64,000 bases of DNA, taken from assembly GCA_026413225.1 (NCBI GenBank), contig CM048554.1, positions 11,300,001 to 11,364,000 of the forward strand. Reading direction: 5' to 3'. Positions 48,001 to 60,888 of the stretch are shown piece by piece; the first letter of the stretch is position 1; every line of letters starts with the position of its first letter. The translations under genes were made by a program, and so were the position numbers. The DNA comes from Otis tarda. Its lineage: Eukaryota > Chordata > Aves > Otidiformes > Otididae. The notes under the pieces are model-generated. The model did no database searches. It had not been told where the DNA came from and worked only from the letters and a program-made list of their open reading frames with translations.

Positions 48001-51000
48001 AGTTAGACACCGCCATGACTTGATGGGAGGTGTGGTGGATGTGTAGATATGTCTGCATCAGCTTCAAATCAACCAGGCAGAGCAGAGAAGCGGAGCTTCC
48101 TCTGCAGTCAAAAGATGGTGTTTTTCTTCTATCCTGGACTAAAAGCCTGTTCTCCTGTTTCCTACATCTTCAGAGGCAGCAGCTGAGGCTCCCCACCCAC
48201 CCCATCACGTGCGGATATCACGTGAGAGTCGGATTTCTTCGTTCACGCCGCTGCCACGTACACGGCTGGTACCTGCAGATGTGTGTGCGCAAGCACGGAC
48301 TCGGTGGGGATGGAGTGGAGAAGCTGGCTTTGCAGGGGTGAGGAGTGCTGTCTGAATAGCAAGGTTTCCTGGAAGGAGGCAGCACGTACTGCGAATTGGG
48401 TCTGTTCCCAGAGCATCTTAACTTGCAAGTGATTAGCTGTTAATTATTATGCTATAAATTACTTAATAAATGAGTATTCTTCACAGCACCTACTGTACCA
48501 CATGACATCTGCTAAGCTGTGTGAAATACACATAATTACTGTCACAGAAATGTAATTATAGCTCTTCTCACCACCAAATTCTTGTGCAGCTGCCAGCCAT
48601 GGCATGGGGCACTCGGTCCAGGGTGATGCGCAGACAGTGCCACCGGCCACCACCGGCCACCTTGTCCCCCACCTCCAAGCTTGCCTTCGGCTTTCCAGCA
48701 AACACCAGGATTCAGCCTACAGAAGGTGAAAAAGCTGTGCCCAGCTGCGTGTTGCCCATGTTTCAGCCTCAGCATCAGGCTTAAAAGCGCCCTGAGGATA
48801 ACATTAAGCTCTTTGTAGTTAGCTTAAAAAAAAAAATAATTAAAAACCACCCTACTAAACATACTGATTTCACCCCAGTTTTGTTTATAAATGTTTTTGC
48901 TTTATAAGGCAGTAACAGTTAAAACTCCGAGGAAGGGTGCATTCTCCTGCTGGGGTACTTGAGTTCAAAATGTTTTTCCAGTGACCTAACTTTGTTTACG
49001 GCCCTGAAGTGGGAGAGGTGGAGTCTCTTAACTGAGATCATAAAAATATTTGTGCTGATATGTGCGTTTTAGACCTGCCCTTGAAATTATTCAGCTTGGC
49101 TGTGGCTTGACTTGTTTTGGGCATTTGAGCTTTATTTTTTTTCTCCCCAGTTCTTGTTGGTCTGACTTGTGGTAGTTGGCTGTGGGACTGCGTAACTGTG
49201 GGTTTGGGTGTTTTCAGCCGGTTTTTGGGGACATGTAGTGGTCTGGGCTTGCTCAGAGGTGGAAGCGGAAACAGGGATGGAGCATACAGCAGAAAAACAT
49301 CTGCATGAGGCTGAATAAGTGCAACAGCTTAAACTTATTTGAGAGGTTTTCTAACAAATCGAGCCAAAGTGCCTCTCTTAAGGGCAGGTTGCACATGCGA
49401 AAGATGCATTGCAGTAAAGATGTGCTTGATAATGCTAACTGTAGTGGGATTTTGGTCTTAGCTTCTACACTTAAACAACATGGTCACGGTGATGATGGGC
49501 AATTTTATTCCAAGGTTTCCATGTTCCTCTGTGTGTCCCTCAGACCTTGTCGTGCTATCCTCCTCTCCACTCCGGAGACAGATCGTGGAAAAGACCTGAC
49601 AGGGCTTCAAAGGTACAACCTGGGAGCACTTAAAATGATCAGATTTTGTTTTTCCTTTTTTGAAGGAGATGATGGGCATTTTCTAGAAATTAAATCTCTT
49701 ACAGCAGGCAGCTGAATCAGTATATCCTGGAGAAGGAGCCACATGCTGCGTCTCAGCAGGGAGGCTATCCTCCCACTGCACACCAGAAACGCTTCCTGTT
49801 GCTAGTTCAATTTGCTACGTAATGCACCGCTTTAAAATATGGGTCCATTTACCGTAGAGGAGGAGGAAAAAAATAATCCCTTTTCTATTGTAACCAACGT
49901 GCAGTAAGCTACGCTACACCCACCCACACTGCCTCCCCTCGTGCCCATGCTGGTTACACAGCATCTACCGCATCTCCCCATTGACAGGGTCTGGTGCAGG
50001 CCGCTTGTGGTTTTTTTTTCCATTTTAAAGAGAATGAAGGGACCTGAGACAGAGTGTTTAGATGACTTGAGAAGGTTTCAGCAGTGAATAAGACCCAATC
50101 CACTGCAACTCTGTGCTTGCTCTCCTGCCACAGCTTTTCCGTGAGGTGCAAGGGAGCAAGAAGCTATCAACGAGGATAAGCGTGAAATAATACAATGGGG
50201 ATTTCTTACATTACTAAAGAGAAAAAGCTGCCCTGCCCCTCTGCTGGCTGAAAACAGCATAGAAGATATTTCCAATATTTTTTTTTTCCCACTAAAAGGT
50301 TCCAGGCGGCAGCATTCATGCTGCTGTGAAGCCAATACCTCCATTTTTAATAATTTCCAAATCACACTGATGCAGCGGCAGAGCAAACAAGATTGTAAGC
50401 CTTGCTCTGAACACAGCCCTGAAAAACACCGTTCCCTTGTCTAAAACCATACAGAAGTGAGAGCGGGAGCAAGCTCTATGTTAGAAAACCTACAGGGTAT
50501 TAACGATGCACAGTAAATGGGTGCTAAATAGCAAGGCTGTCGCTGCAAGGCTGCTGAAGCACTGACCCAGCTGTGTGCGCCTGTTCTGCATGCAAACAGC
50601 ACCGGGATTTCTGCAGGGCTGAACCATGTGTGCCTGCAAAAGTGCCTAATTCCCAGGAAAGCATGGGAAGAGCTGTGCTCTGAATATCCTTCACATGTGA
50701 CGGCAACCTGATGGTAGAAACCAGGCAATACTGTATAAAGTATGTGGCAAGCAGGCGTGGCTGACGGCTTTCAGCTCTGGGGGAGAAAGGTCCATCAGCC
50801 TTTGGACCCAGAATACCACTCGTTTGCTGGTGGATTTCAGAAGTGCTAACAACAAAGCAGTAAAATGGCTCAGAGCCCTCTGCAATTTCTCTAAACACCC
50901 TGATCCTCCAAGCATGAAAAAGAATAAGAAATTATTTATTTATTTTTACAAGCTCAAACCACTTATTTGTTCAGTGGGGTGGTGGGCAGAGGTCTTACCT

Positions 51001-53150
51001 GAAAGAGATGTTGTTCCCCCTAAAGATTTACCTTCAATTCTTTAAATTTTATTCTTTAAATAGGACAATATCGATTTTTGAGTGCCTGGTCCTCTGAAAA
51101 AGACTAAAACAGTGCAGACACCTTTTGAGGATGAAAAGGTACCAGGTGACATTGTTGGAAGTCACTGGTTTTCTGCAGACCCCATGAGAAATGAATTGTA
51201 TTTACCCAAGGTGCTGGGGTGGGGGGAATAGAACTGATTTCTCACTCCAGCGGGATGATGTAGATCCTCAGTGGCACTTTTACAGCCCATCTGCTTACTC
51301 CGGTTTTGCATTCAGATGGACGTAGCGGTAGCATGAAGGCAAGCTGGACACGAAGGTTCTGCTCAAGCTCCTGTCACAGCTGGTGACCACGTTGGGCTGC
51401 CAGCCAGCACTAAAAATTCAAGCCGCTGGCTGCCTGATTAACTACCAGCCATGCAGCCTGAAACAATGGCAGCTGGCCATATGCTGAAATTAAAAACACA
51501 AACAAACTCTTCCTTGGATTTCCCCAGTGAGGGTTCTTCTTTTTCTCAGGGTTAAAATCCCCATTGGCAGGGGCCGAATTTCAGGGCAGCGGCCTTGCCA
51601 TTTGCGTTCTGCGGCTCTGGTGCATCCCCCCCCCCAGGCGGGTCCCAGAGCTGCCCCCTGCTCAGGGACTGGCTTTGCTGAGGAGGAAGGACCGGGTGGG
51701 AACCCGCTGGCCGGGGAGCTGGAGGAGCTGGGCTGCTGCTCCCCTGCCTTCCTGGAGCAGCACCAGTCCTTTAGCAACGTGTAATTGAAAGCTGTCCTGA
51801 GAAAAGTGAACACAGGCAAATGTGTCCCGTCCTATTCATAGCTGTTGGGCTGCTTTGTTGCAGGTAATGTTTAGGACTGAACCAAATCACTCCTTCAGTG
51901 CATTCTAAATAAACCCTTAAAGACTTTTCCTTGGTTGGGGTGTTTTGTGGTTTCTTTTTTTCTCTTTTTCCAATCTCCGTTATCACTGTAATACTTCATG
52001 CTTCATGCTTCTGGAAAAAAAAATTCAATATTCAAGAACAAAGCAATCCACAGCTTTCCTTCATTTCAGTCTTTTGTATCCTAGGGCTGTCCTAACCCAA
52101 TAACTGAGTTTTTATTTTGTCACATTTCACCATCGCTGGCTGCAACCAGCCTGGCTAATCCTTTTGCTGCTGCCTTATCAGTGTTTTTTGTAATTTGTTG
52201 TTTCTCCATTCTACTTTCACAGCTTTTAGGGTTTTTTCTTGTTTCCCTCACCCCTCAATTCTATGAAATTTGCAGCTGCCCTCTGTGATTGTTCAGTCTG
52301 GTAGGTGGTCACACACAAAGCCAAGCAGGTAGTTAATACCAGGAGCGTGATTTTGGCAGCTGCCGTCACATTTTCTCCAGTTGGGAAAGAAGAAAAAAAT
52401 CAGAATTTTCCAAAGCTGACAACATGGAAAGATTTCCAATACTGACAGGAGTGGTGAAAGAGCAGAGCACAACTACACCATCCAATCTCCCTGCACGTGG
52501 GGTAAGATCAGCACATGTGTTTGCACACATGCAGAATGCCAACCTCTGTGATTTAAGTGGTATTTACCTGCCAATGCCTGCCCAACATGGCATGCAAGCT
52601 CTGGTGTCAAGACCCTTCCTTTCCTAGGGCACAGGTTGCAGCTGCTTATTTTTCCTAAATAAAACTGCATAAAAGGATATTTTTAAATTTCCAAGCCCCA
52701 CCACACACTTAGGAGTGGGAGCTCAAGGTGACCATAGAAGGACATTGTTTCTTTGTTTTGAGAAATACAGATCGCACCATGCCAATGCTCTGCTACGAGG
52801 GTGCTCTCACACGGGAGCAAGCGCCTTAGCGCAGGACTGCAGACATTGTGTAGAGGAGGACGGGATTGCTTTTCTGTTTGGGGATTATACATGTGTATGC
52901 TTTGAGGCACAGGGTACTGGTATTTCAGTGCCTACCAGCATGAGATTAATTTTTTTTTTTCCAATGTGATTGGTTTATTGAAAAAAAAAAAAAAGAAGAA
53001 AATCACTGCCAAATGTCAAAACTGACGAGTGTTTCTTTTTGGTGGGACACATCAGCTGAGCACACTTGCTCTCATCACATGCTCTTCAATGTGGCACACC
53101 TGAGCAGTTCACCAGGACAGCCCTGCAGCACCTGCTGTTGCTATCCTCAC
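42050..53150. other. Intergenic DNA between the CUB/SEA/EGF gene and TMEM17
   Basis: About 11 kb with one CR1 end (44.5 kb) and otherwise unassigned sequence. Open frames up to about 136 codons (e.g. 49305-49715) show no domain, no conserved motif and no consistent splicing partners, so I do not call them genes. No RNA gene was recognised. Confidence 0.45.
44467..44634 (+). mobile_element. CR1 LINE fragment (plus strand)
   Basis: The 3' 170 bases of CR1: CAGAGAAGTTGTGGATGCCC, CCTGCCCAGGGCAGGGGGGT, TGATCTTTAAGGTCCCTTCC and the terminal CCATTCTATCATTCTATGA. 5' truncated. Confidence 0.93.
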
Positions 53151-53156
53151 CAACCA

Positions 53157-53640
53157 TAGAATCATAGAATCTTTAACTTTGGAAAAGACCTCCAAGATCA
53201 TCAAGTCCAACCATCAACCTGACACCACCATGTCCACTAAACCATGTCCTGAAGTGCCACCTCTACACGTTCTTTGAACACCTCCAGGGATGGTGACTCC
53301 ATCACTTCCTTGGGCAGCCTGTTCCAGTGCCTGACCACTCTTTCAGTAAAGAAGTGTTTCCTAATATCCAACCTAAACCTCCCCTGCCTCAACTTGAGGC
53401 CATTTCCTCTTATCCTATCACTAGTTACTTGGGAGAAGAGACCAACACCTGCCTCCCTACAACCTCCTTTCAGGTAGCTGTAGAGAGCAATGCAGTCCCC
53501 CCTCAGCTTCCTCTTCTCCAGACTAAAAAGGGCACCAAGTGCCCTTATATCTCTTGCGCGTGAGAAGACATCTGCTAATTGGCCAAAGTTACACTCAGGG
53601 CATCCCGAACAGCTGTCCCCATTCAACCCCTTAATTCTGA
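53157..53640 (-). mobile_element. CR1 LINE fragment, divergent subfamily, ORF2 C-terminus open
   Basis: Minus-strand CR1 with a different 3' end from the others (AATCATAGAATCTTTAACTT, AAGTCCAACCATCAACCTGA), indicating another CR1 subfamily. It contains an open 129-codon frame (53237-53626) for the ORF2 C-terminus ([46 protein letters not shown]). 5' truncated. Confidence 0.95.
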
Positions 53641-53875
53641 TTTTTGAGTTCTTTCAATCAGGGCTGTGAGACACTTCTGAAGTTGTTCCCAGCTGGGGTG
53701 CAGCCTGAGGCTATGTAATCAGTTTTCCCCTCTGCAGTGAAGTATGCTTTTCTGGAGGTAACTTCTCACTGTGGTGGTTGTGGTCTTTATAAACATCTCT
53801 GGCTTTCAGGTGAAGCCTGAGGTAAGCAACAATCAACCAGTTATTCTTTCCTAGAAGTATAGCTTTGTCTTGTAG

Positions 53876-53975
53876 CATCATAGAATGGTTTGGGTTGGAA
53901 AGGACCTTTAAAGGCCATCTAGTCCACCACCCCTGCAAGGAGGAGGGACACCTCCAACCACATTAGGTTTGCTAT
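53876..53975 (-). mobile_element. Short CR1 LINE 3' end (minus strand)
   Basis: About 100 bases beginning CATCATAGAATGGTTTGGGT with the CCATCTAGTCC and CCTGCAAGGAGGAGGGACA blocks. Lies about 240 bases from the previous CR1 and belongs to the subfamily seen elsewhere in the window, so it is a separate insertion. Confidence 0.9.
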
Positions 53976-53979
53976 TCCA

Positions 53980-56900
53980 GTAAGCTGTCTTCATCTCAAC
54001 CCATGAGTTTTCCTTTCTTCCCAATTCTGAGAAACTGTGTGGTGACATGGGCTCAACCACCACTTGTAGTAAGATCTCACTTCAAACCGAGATGTTTTAA
54101 AAACAAGCAAAAAATCAAATAAGGAATCCTTTAATTGCTGACTTTTACATGACTATCCTGCAGTCATAAGAATATGCAGGTATCTTCCGAGGGGCTCTTG
54201 TGGATTTTAACACTGTGATAAATTCTGTATTTCCTGTGCAGAAGGCCACGGAGTCGAGTGCAAAACAAATAGAGACCAGATATTCATGCTAAAATTTGTA
54301 TTTCAAACAGGAGACCAAACACATTGACTGATAGGAATCACTCTGGATTGACACAAGCAGTAGGTTCCACTTTAAGCAACCGGGGACCAGCAGCTGCATG
54401 GGACAAGAGGTTCTGCTCAAAACTCCAGCCTGCTGTAAGCTCTTGCTGTGTAAAGTAGTAAGCCTCTCCTGGCATTAGCAGTACCAGTGGCTAGGAAGAG
54501 ATATATCTGCTGTTCTCCTCACCTTCATGAATTCAGCTTACGGCACGGTTTCAATACATTGAGAACATGGTAGCTACAGAGCGTGCAAGTATTTTTTGCT
54601 TGAATTTTTGACTTGGGAACAGTGTGGGTCTATCGCTGTGCATAAAGAAGGGTTTTTTCTATCCCTTAAAGAACAACAGTAGCTTCTTTCATACGCTGCA
54701 GGAACTCCTTCCCTAACACTGGATGTTCAAGGCAGCTCTCAAGGAAGCCCTAAATGCACCGGGGGAATACTTCCTAAATCCCCCAGGGAAGCTGTAGGTC
54801 ATAGCATGGTTGTGCATGCAGTTGCCTGGCAGATTTTTTCCATTTCTTGCTACAGTTTCTCTGTTGTGCTGATGTCTCTTGGCTAGTATGTGCTTCCCAG
54901 GGACTGCAGTTGTAGGATCATCTGAAGAAGAAAGTGTGTTTTTCATAACAAGCTGTGAAAGTTGCATGTATTTAATAAATGTGGAACTGTGTCCTGTAGG
55001 CTGCTGCTTAGCTGCTGGAATAATGTTTTCTCTGAATGCCTCTAAGATTTCAAGTTAGGAACGTAGCACATTTATTTCCTCTTAGTAAATCCCCTGCTTC
55101 TTGTACCCAGGGGCTCCTTCAGTGGCATCAATCATCAAGATACTTATTTTCCATCAGTGTTATGCTTCTTGAACCTATTTATTCTGTTACAGTTCAAATT
55201 ATTCTTGGCCTTATCAGCTGACCCTTATATACTACCTTGCTGCTCCCCTGTAGGAGACCTCTTTATTATCTCTGCTTTATCCAAAGCACTGAACAAAGTC
55301 CTCTCTAATTGCTGCCATCTGATCTTTGTCCTGGAGAAACAAAATTTGTTTTTCAAAATAAATTATCTCTTCAGCCTTACACAGCTATCTAATATTAGTA
55401 TTGACTATCTTATCAGACTGTGTAGTGATGCCAATTCTACCTGCTTCATTAACTATTTAAAGGTCTTCTCTAGTTTATAAGAGACAAAGGCAAGAGTGAA
55501 ATGTATGATCTCATTCTTGTGGATGCAATTCTTTCAGCAATTTGAAAGACTCAGTTGTTGATATAGAAAGGTTAATGATGTGCCCCCTTCTTTATCAATT
55601 GTCTGTTTTTTATCAAATCTGTGCCTTATCTCATGTCCGCTTTATCAGATCTGCTTGAGTAAGGTACATAATTTAAGCCTCTTCCAAATCTAATTTCCCC
55701 TTCTCAGAAGTCCTGCAACTGTTTTTTTTTTTAAAAAAAAATCCTCTTACAAAGTCTATTTTAGATGAGGAACACATGCCAAGTTCAGGTTTTAACAACT
55801 CGGCAACTATGCCCTTGAATACAAAATACTCTTCATCTTTAAATTGATCAGTAACCTAAAAAAATAGCATTTTAAGATAATATGTCAATTCCTCATTTCT
55901 TTTCTTCAGTTAAAGGAAATATGTTGGTACAAATTTCCTTTCAAATTGGATGTTGGCCCTTCCTAACAGTAAACTTGGCGAAGTAAAATAACTGAGTTCT
56001 GTACGTAGACTTCTGCCATTCAAAGAGCTTGCTCATGGAGGGAGAGCTATTGGTAGCTGTCTAGATCACAAAAAAAAAAAAAAAAAAATCCAACCACGTT
56101 TTGTGGTTCTCTGCACAAACCCTAGCATGGCAAAAAGCTGCTGTGGAACAGCTTGTGTTCAAAGCTGCCTAGATGCTGCTCCGTGAACTTCTACTGGTTT
56201 CCAATGTTCTTGAGTTCCCCCCTTTCACCTTTGTTTCCATCTGTTCTGTAGAGGAGTAGGGGGAAAAAACCCATCAAACTCCCTCACTTCTCAAACACCT
56301 CTTTTGCTGAATCTCGAATTCTCATGTTCTACTTGTGAATACTTTGCACTGTAAGATGAGTCTGTTCTTCCTATTATGGGATGACATTCCTGCTCATAGC
56401 TATCTGAATAACAGGAAGAGGATTTAAGGACTGTTAGCTTTCCTGCTGTGCCCCTTTGAAGCTATCACGTACCTTTCACTGCTTCCAGTCTATTCTGGCA
56501 ATTATTCCTGAACTTCTTCATTAAAAAAAACCAAGCTTTCCTATGATTTTCTTTAAAGCATTAATGCCACTATTGCTGTTTTGCTCGATGCTAAAAAGTT
56601 CTTCCATTTATTTTCTGATTTATACTTACTGCGCAAGAACCTTCTATAGTGTTTTCCCCCCATCTTGTCACGTATTTCATTAGATTATCTCCCCTGCCCC
56701 AAAACATGCTTACTGAAAGTTTCTGTTCTGAAGTTTGCTTCTATGTGTCTGAAATTTGACTGTTACGAGTGTTTTCTGCTTGTTTGACATCTCACCAGTT
56801 CTTGTGGAATTTGGAAGCTGAAGGAAAGTTTCAGTGTGGTTCTCCATTTGCTTTTGTTTTCCTGAGTACTACTGTAATTTTTTTTTTTTCCTCCTGTCTC

Positions 56901-59090
56901 TGAGTACATGAATGGTAGGAAACTCATGGAAAAACTGTAGCTGTAGGCACTGAATGTGGGTTCTAAGTGCCTGCAGGCTTCCTTCATAATTAAATGTTTA
57001 AGCTGGTAATGATGAAATTAGAAATAGACTAGCAGTTCTGTCGGGAAGCCTGAGCAGAGAGAATGCGAAGAGCCTGTCTTTATCAAATATGTTGCTGAAG
57101 CTTTACATCATAGACTGGCTTCTACCTTTAAGCATTTCCAGGCAAGTCTATTTCTAACAGTCTTTTTTAAAATTCTATTTCCTGTGTCACCTCATTGATG
57201 TTCTCTCTCCAGCAGAAAGCTGTGTGTCCCTGTATCTTTGGCTCCTGTCTTGCATGGTAATTTGATCTTCCAAGTACACGATTTCCTTATCGCTAAAAGC
57301 AAGGATTTTGAATCCAGTCTCGTGACCTTAGCCTGCAGGCCAGTTTCTTGTTGCCAGCATTGGTGTATCGTTGACTTTTTTCAGCTTTATGTTGCATTTG
57401 ATGCACTTGGTATCAAAAACTTTCCCACCCATTACAATTTTAATCTCACATAAGGGTTTAAATTTTAAACTTTTTAAGGTGATACAGGAAAGAAAACCAA
57501 AGGATATGCCATTTTCTAGTTAAGGGAAGAGATTGGATTACTACAGGTAATCACTACCTCCTCAGAGCTTGGCCTACTGTACCATCTCAGTGTTCTTCCC
57601 CACTAATCTCCCACAGTGGGCTTTTAATAAGGGGAACAAGCTACATGCGGAGCAGAAGGGATGGTAACTGCCCTCATGTCCTTTCTAAGCTGTCCCAGCG
57701 CTTGTCCTGCCAGTGATACCAAGGGCAGGCTCAGAGCCAGTGTACCCATGGAAAAGATGCTGCTTTCCCTTAACTTGTATGTTCTCTTAAACAAACTACC
57801 AGAAGGTGGTGAAAACTACCAGTGCTCTACTCTCACGCTGCATCATCAGCCTGTATTTCCCCAACACCCAGGTTTTCTCAGTGGTAGATGTGAGCTCCTT
57901 GGAGGTCTAACCTACATCCTTGCCCAGGAAGGGCAGCCTTTGGTGGTAGTCCCATCGTATCTGGGCAGGAAGAGGCAGATCTACAGAGGCACTACAACAT
58001 CTGAGTTACAGTTTACAGTCACTAGAGGAAATGGGCTCCAAGGCATCTGGTGCTTCTGTCTGGCCTGTCAGGACCCATCACGCTGTTACCTGTTACTGTA
58101 ATGGATCCTACCAAACTTCTGCAGCTCATCAGCCCTGACCTTGGCACTCTCCAGTACTGTAATTGTGGTTGACATTAAAATATGTGCCGTGTTCCCACTG
58201 CATCATTTAAGAATGCTTTTACAAGGAGTTTCTAATGCTGTAAAAGTGTTTTTGAAATGATGTAACTTCTGCTTAAACCTCACTGTCTCTCTTGCAGGCT
58301 CTGAATATGGGGCTCTAGATGTTTTACATTAACTGTTAAAGAGACTCTTAGAGATTCTCTTACAGAAATCCTCTTTTTCTGCACAGCAGCCAATCCAAGC
58401 CAGTAGTTTCTTTAAAAAGAAAGGGCTATGTGCTCTGACAATATATGCTTTATGATAACAAAATGAAAAAGGAAATTTGGCAAGATTAATTGTATCATTC
58501 ACTCATGGATTGAAAAAAAAAAAAACAAACAACACAAAACCAAAACCAACAACCAACAGCTTTGGTATAAAGCAAAGATAATGCTTTCTTTTAGCTAGAG
58601 GCTCTGTGAGCTTTAAATATACAGCAGCTTTAAGCATACTGTGCCTTTTTGACGTTACACCCATTGTTACATTCCTTTGAACAGTCTGCATGTTTGTGCC
58701 AGCACTCAACACTGACAGCTCTTACCCTGCTGAAGACTCACAGGATTCAGATAAAAATATTATTTTAACTTTTTTGATCCTCATCTCTCCTTGACAGAAA
58801 AAGTGAACTTTTAGCCATTACTGAAACTGGAGAAGATAGTTCAAATGTTTACACAAACAACAGGAATGAGAGAACCTTGGTATATGCCCTGGCTTGTGAG
58901 AAAGAGGCTCTGCCTTGCAGTGACAAAGAGATTTTTTTTAAATGGCTGTAATTTTGTTACTGCTGACTTATCAGTTTCTCAGTCTGAGAAAACTGCACCA
59001 TCCTGTTTGAATGGCTTGATAGTTAAAACTCTAGCTAAGCTAAAGAAGATCTGTGTAGGAGTTCTGAGGAAGGAATACTTCTAAAATTCC
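53980..59090. other. AT-rich intergenic DNA 3' of TMEM17
   Basis: About 5 kb of AT-rich sequence with A/T homopolymer runs (e.g. 56069-56087). An open frame of 146 codons at 57661-58101 on the plus strand has no recognisable domain or splice context and is not called. I see no other feature. Confidence 0.45.
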
Positions 59091-59344
59091 ATCTCTAGTT
59101 TATTAGTAAGGAATTTCTAGTGCTGGAATTACCTGGAAGACAGTCTCTGAAATGATAGTCTCTGTTAACTATCTTATCATTGTTCTTCCTGAGCTTCAAG
59201 ATTTTCTGGGGTTCTTTGTTGGTTAGAGGGTGGTTTTTGTAGTTGTTTTTTGTTTGCCGTTGGTTTTTTGTTTGTCTTAACCAGACATTAACTTTGTGCA
59301 ACACGTCTGGAAAAATAGAGAGATAACTGGTATCAACACAAATA

Positions 59345-59671
59345 AAAACACGTATAAAAGATTTATTGTAAACAAAACAACTCTGTGCAAACAGTGAGGA
59401 AAAGACTTTCGTGTTTTTAAAAATGCCATGCAACTTTGTAAAACGTAAAACCCACCAAACTTACTGTGTTGGTACTTCATGCAAGAACAGTTCACAAACA
59501 GTCCACTCAAGCCAGTTATGTAATTGGCTTTGATTTTTTTTTTTTTTTCCTTGCAGAGCTCCAGTCTCTGAGGTTTAATGTTGGCTCTTAAACAAGATCT
59601 ATTTTTTAATCTCTCTGATGTAGGAAGGTAAAAATGACCCAATAAAATGGAAACAGAGCAGCCCCCCTCTG
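59345..59671 (-). other. TMEM17: TMEM17 3' UTR
   Basis: Follows the TMEM17 stop codon on the minus strand. A polyadenylation hexamer AATAAA on the minus strand lies at 59362-59367 (TTTATT on plus), and a second at 59099-59104 could give a longer transcript. End point inferred. Confidence 0.6.
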
Positions 59672-60037
59672 TTAGCTTCTCAGGTGCTTGGTTGGTGATC
59701 CCCAGACAGCACTTGCCGGGTGAGCTGCCTCAGCACACGCACCCCTACCAGCCATGGAAACTGCTCTCTCTCCTTTACCCAGGCTGTAAAAATTAGGCAC
59801 ACGATGTTCCTCCAGCTGGTCAAATTCATTAAGGTGGAAGTGAGTTGCCAGTTTGTTGACCATTCTTTTTAGGGTGACAAATGCTGCAATGACTTGGAAG
59901 ACGAGGAAGAGGGCAAAGATGATATGAACTGCTCGCTCCAGTGGCTGAATTTTCAGACCTTCATTAAACAGTAAGAAGAGAATCATAGGCAACTGCAGGA
60001 GGAGAGTCAGGAGCCAAAATCCAGCCAGCTCAGGGAC
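59672..60037 (-). CDS. TMEM17: TMEM17 exon 4 (last): membrane segments 3 and 4 and C-terminus
   Basis: Transmembrane protein 17, a component of the ciliary transition-zone (MKS/B9) membrane complex that limits membrane protein diffusion. On the minus strand an acceptor (CCCTATTATAG) precedes VPELAGFWLL, and the exon runs in phase 0 to the stop at 59672-59674. It carries two hydrophobic segments (LLTLLLQLPMILFLLF and VHIIFALFLVFQVIAAFVTL) and the conserved MVNKLATHFHLNEFD. After that the sequence departs from the mammalian one and is roughly 30 residues longer (LEEHRVPNFYSLG ... KHLRS). The extension is low-complexity and could reflect a lost ancestral stop. The match to TMEM17 up to FHLNEFD is unambiguous. 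Confidence 0.95.
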   Translation of the reverse strand, partial: VPELAGFWLLTLLLQLPMILFLLFNEGLKIQPLERAVHIIFALFLVFQVIAAFVTLKRMVNKLATHFHLNEFDQLEEHRVPNFYSLGKGERAVSMAGRGACAEAAHPASAVWGSPTKHLRS

Positions 60038-60426
60038 CTATAATAGGGAGACATCACCTATTAACTGGCAGTTGGAGATGAAAAAAATCAAAGCTTTGTG
60101 GGGGAAAAAAAACACTTTTTTTTTTTTTAATCTTCCAAAAGCTGCCACATAATGTAAAATGGCAAAAGTGAGGTAACATTTCCATAGACTGTGTTTTTAA
60201 CCATACTTATTTTTTCTGACAAAACAGTTTTGGAAGCAAGAGAGCTCTCTTCTGAGGGAAAACTTCTTGGAATGCAGAAAAGTGGAAGCTGATGCCAAGG
60301 GAACAGAGGAGGCAGACTGTAACTTCCTCAGCTTAAAGCTCTTAGATGAACTGGTAGACTATTTCATTCATGTTCAACTCCAAAAAGCTCTCCTCCACAA
60401 ATTAATATGTACATGCAGTAACATAC

Positions 60427-60540
60427 CTTCTCCTGCAGATTGCCCATGTATCCCAGGTAGAGTCGAATGACCTCTATTAGAGAGGTCATGATCATGATTG
60501 TGACCAGGATGAACTTGTAGTAATCTGACAAGACTGCATA
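60427..60540 (-). CDS. TMEM17: TMEM17 exon 3: membrane segment 2
   Basis: A 114-base exon on the minus strand, phase 0 at both ends (acceptor TTCCCTCTAG, donor GAGAAG|GTATGT). It reads YAVLSDYYKFILVTIMIM and on to LYLGYMGNLQEK, closely matching the mammalian TMEM17 segment YSILPDYYKF...GYVGNLQEK, with a single hydrophobic span. Splice sites and frame are intact. Confidence 0.96.
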
Positions 60541-60784
60541 CTAGAGGGAAGAAGAGAGTAAAGGTTTCTGCTGTGCTGTTTCGTAACATGCCGTCTGTGA
60601 TTAAATGAAGACACTGTATGCTGCTGTAAGTTGACTGGCTTTTGAATACTCTTTAATCTCCAGTTTCAAGGAATTCCCAAATAAACCTAATAACCTCTAA
60701 CTCCAGTGAGCTCTGTCTCAGTATTAGGAAGTGTTTAATCAGAAACATTACAGTTGCAAACCATCACCTTCCTTCAGGACTCAC

Positions 60785-60888
60785 CTTCTGATGGAGCGTG
60801 ACAACTGTGCTGAGCCACCAAAATGGGAAAAAATAAACGTTGAAATAGAGGGACATCTGCAGTGGTAAACTGGAAGTTATTTCATTAT
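60785..60888 (-). CDS. TMEM17: TMEM17 exon 2: membrane segment 1
   Basis: A 104-base exon on the minus strand (acceptor ATCTACAG, donor CAGAAG|GTGAGT). It enters after the first base of a codon and leaves in phase 0. It reads NEITSSLPLQMSLYFNVYF and then FPFWWLSTVVTLHQK, matching TMEM17 around the first membrane segment (SSLALQMSLYFN in mammals). The preceding coding exon, with the N-terminal 35 or so residues, was not found between here and the right edge. Confidence 0.95.

Noticed and set aside
49305..49715. Plus-strand open frame of 136 codons
   Set aside because: No domain, no signal or membrane segment, no splice partners, and weak start context; likely chance.
57661..58101. Plus-strand open frame of 146 codons upstream of the TMEM17 3' end
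   Set aside because: No recognisable family or motif and no consistent exon structure; could be an unrecognised decayed repeat, but nothing supports a gene.
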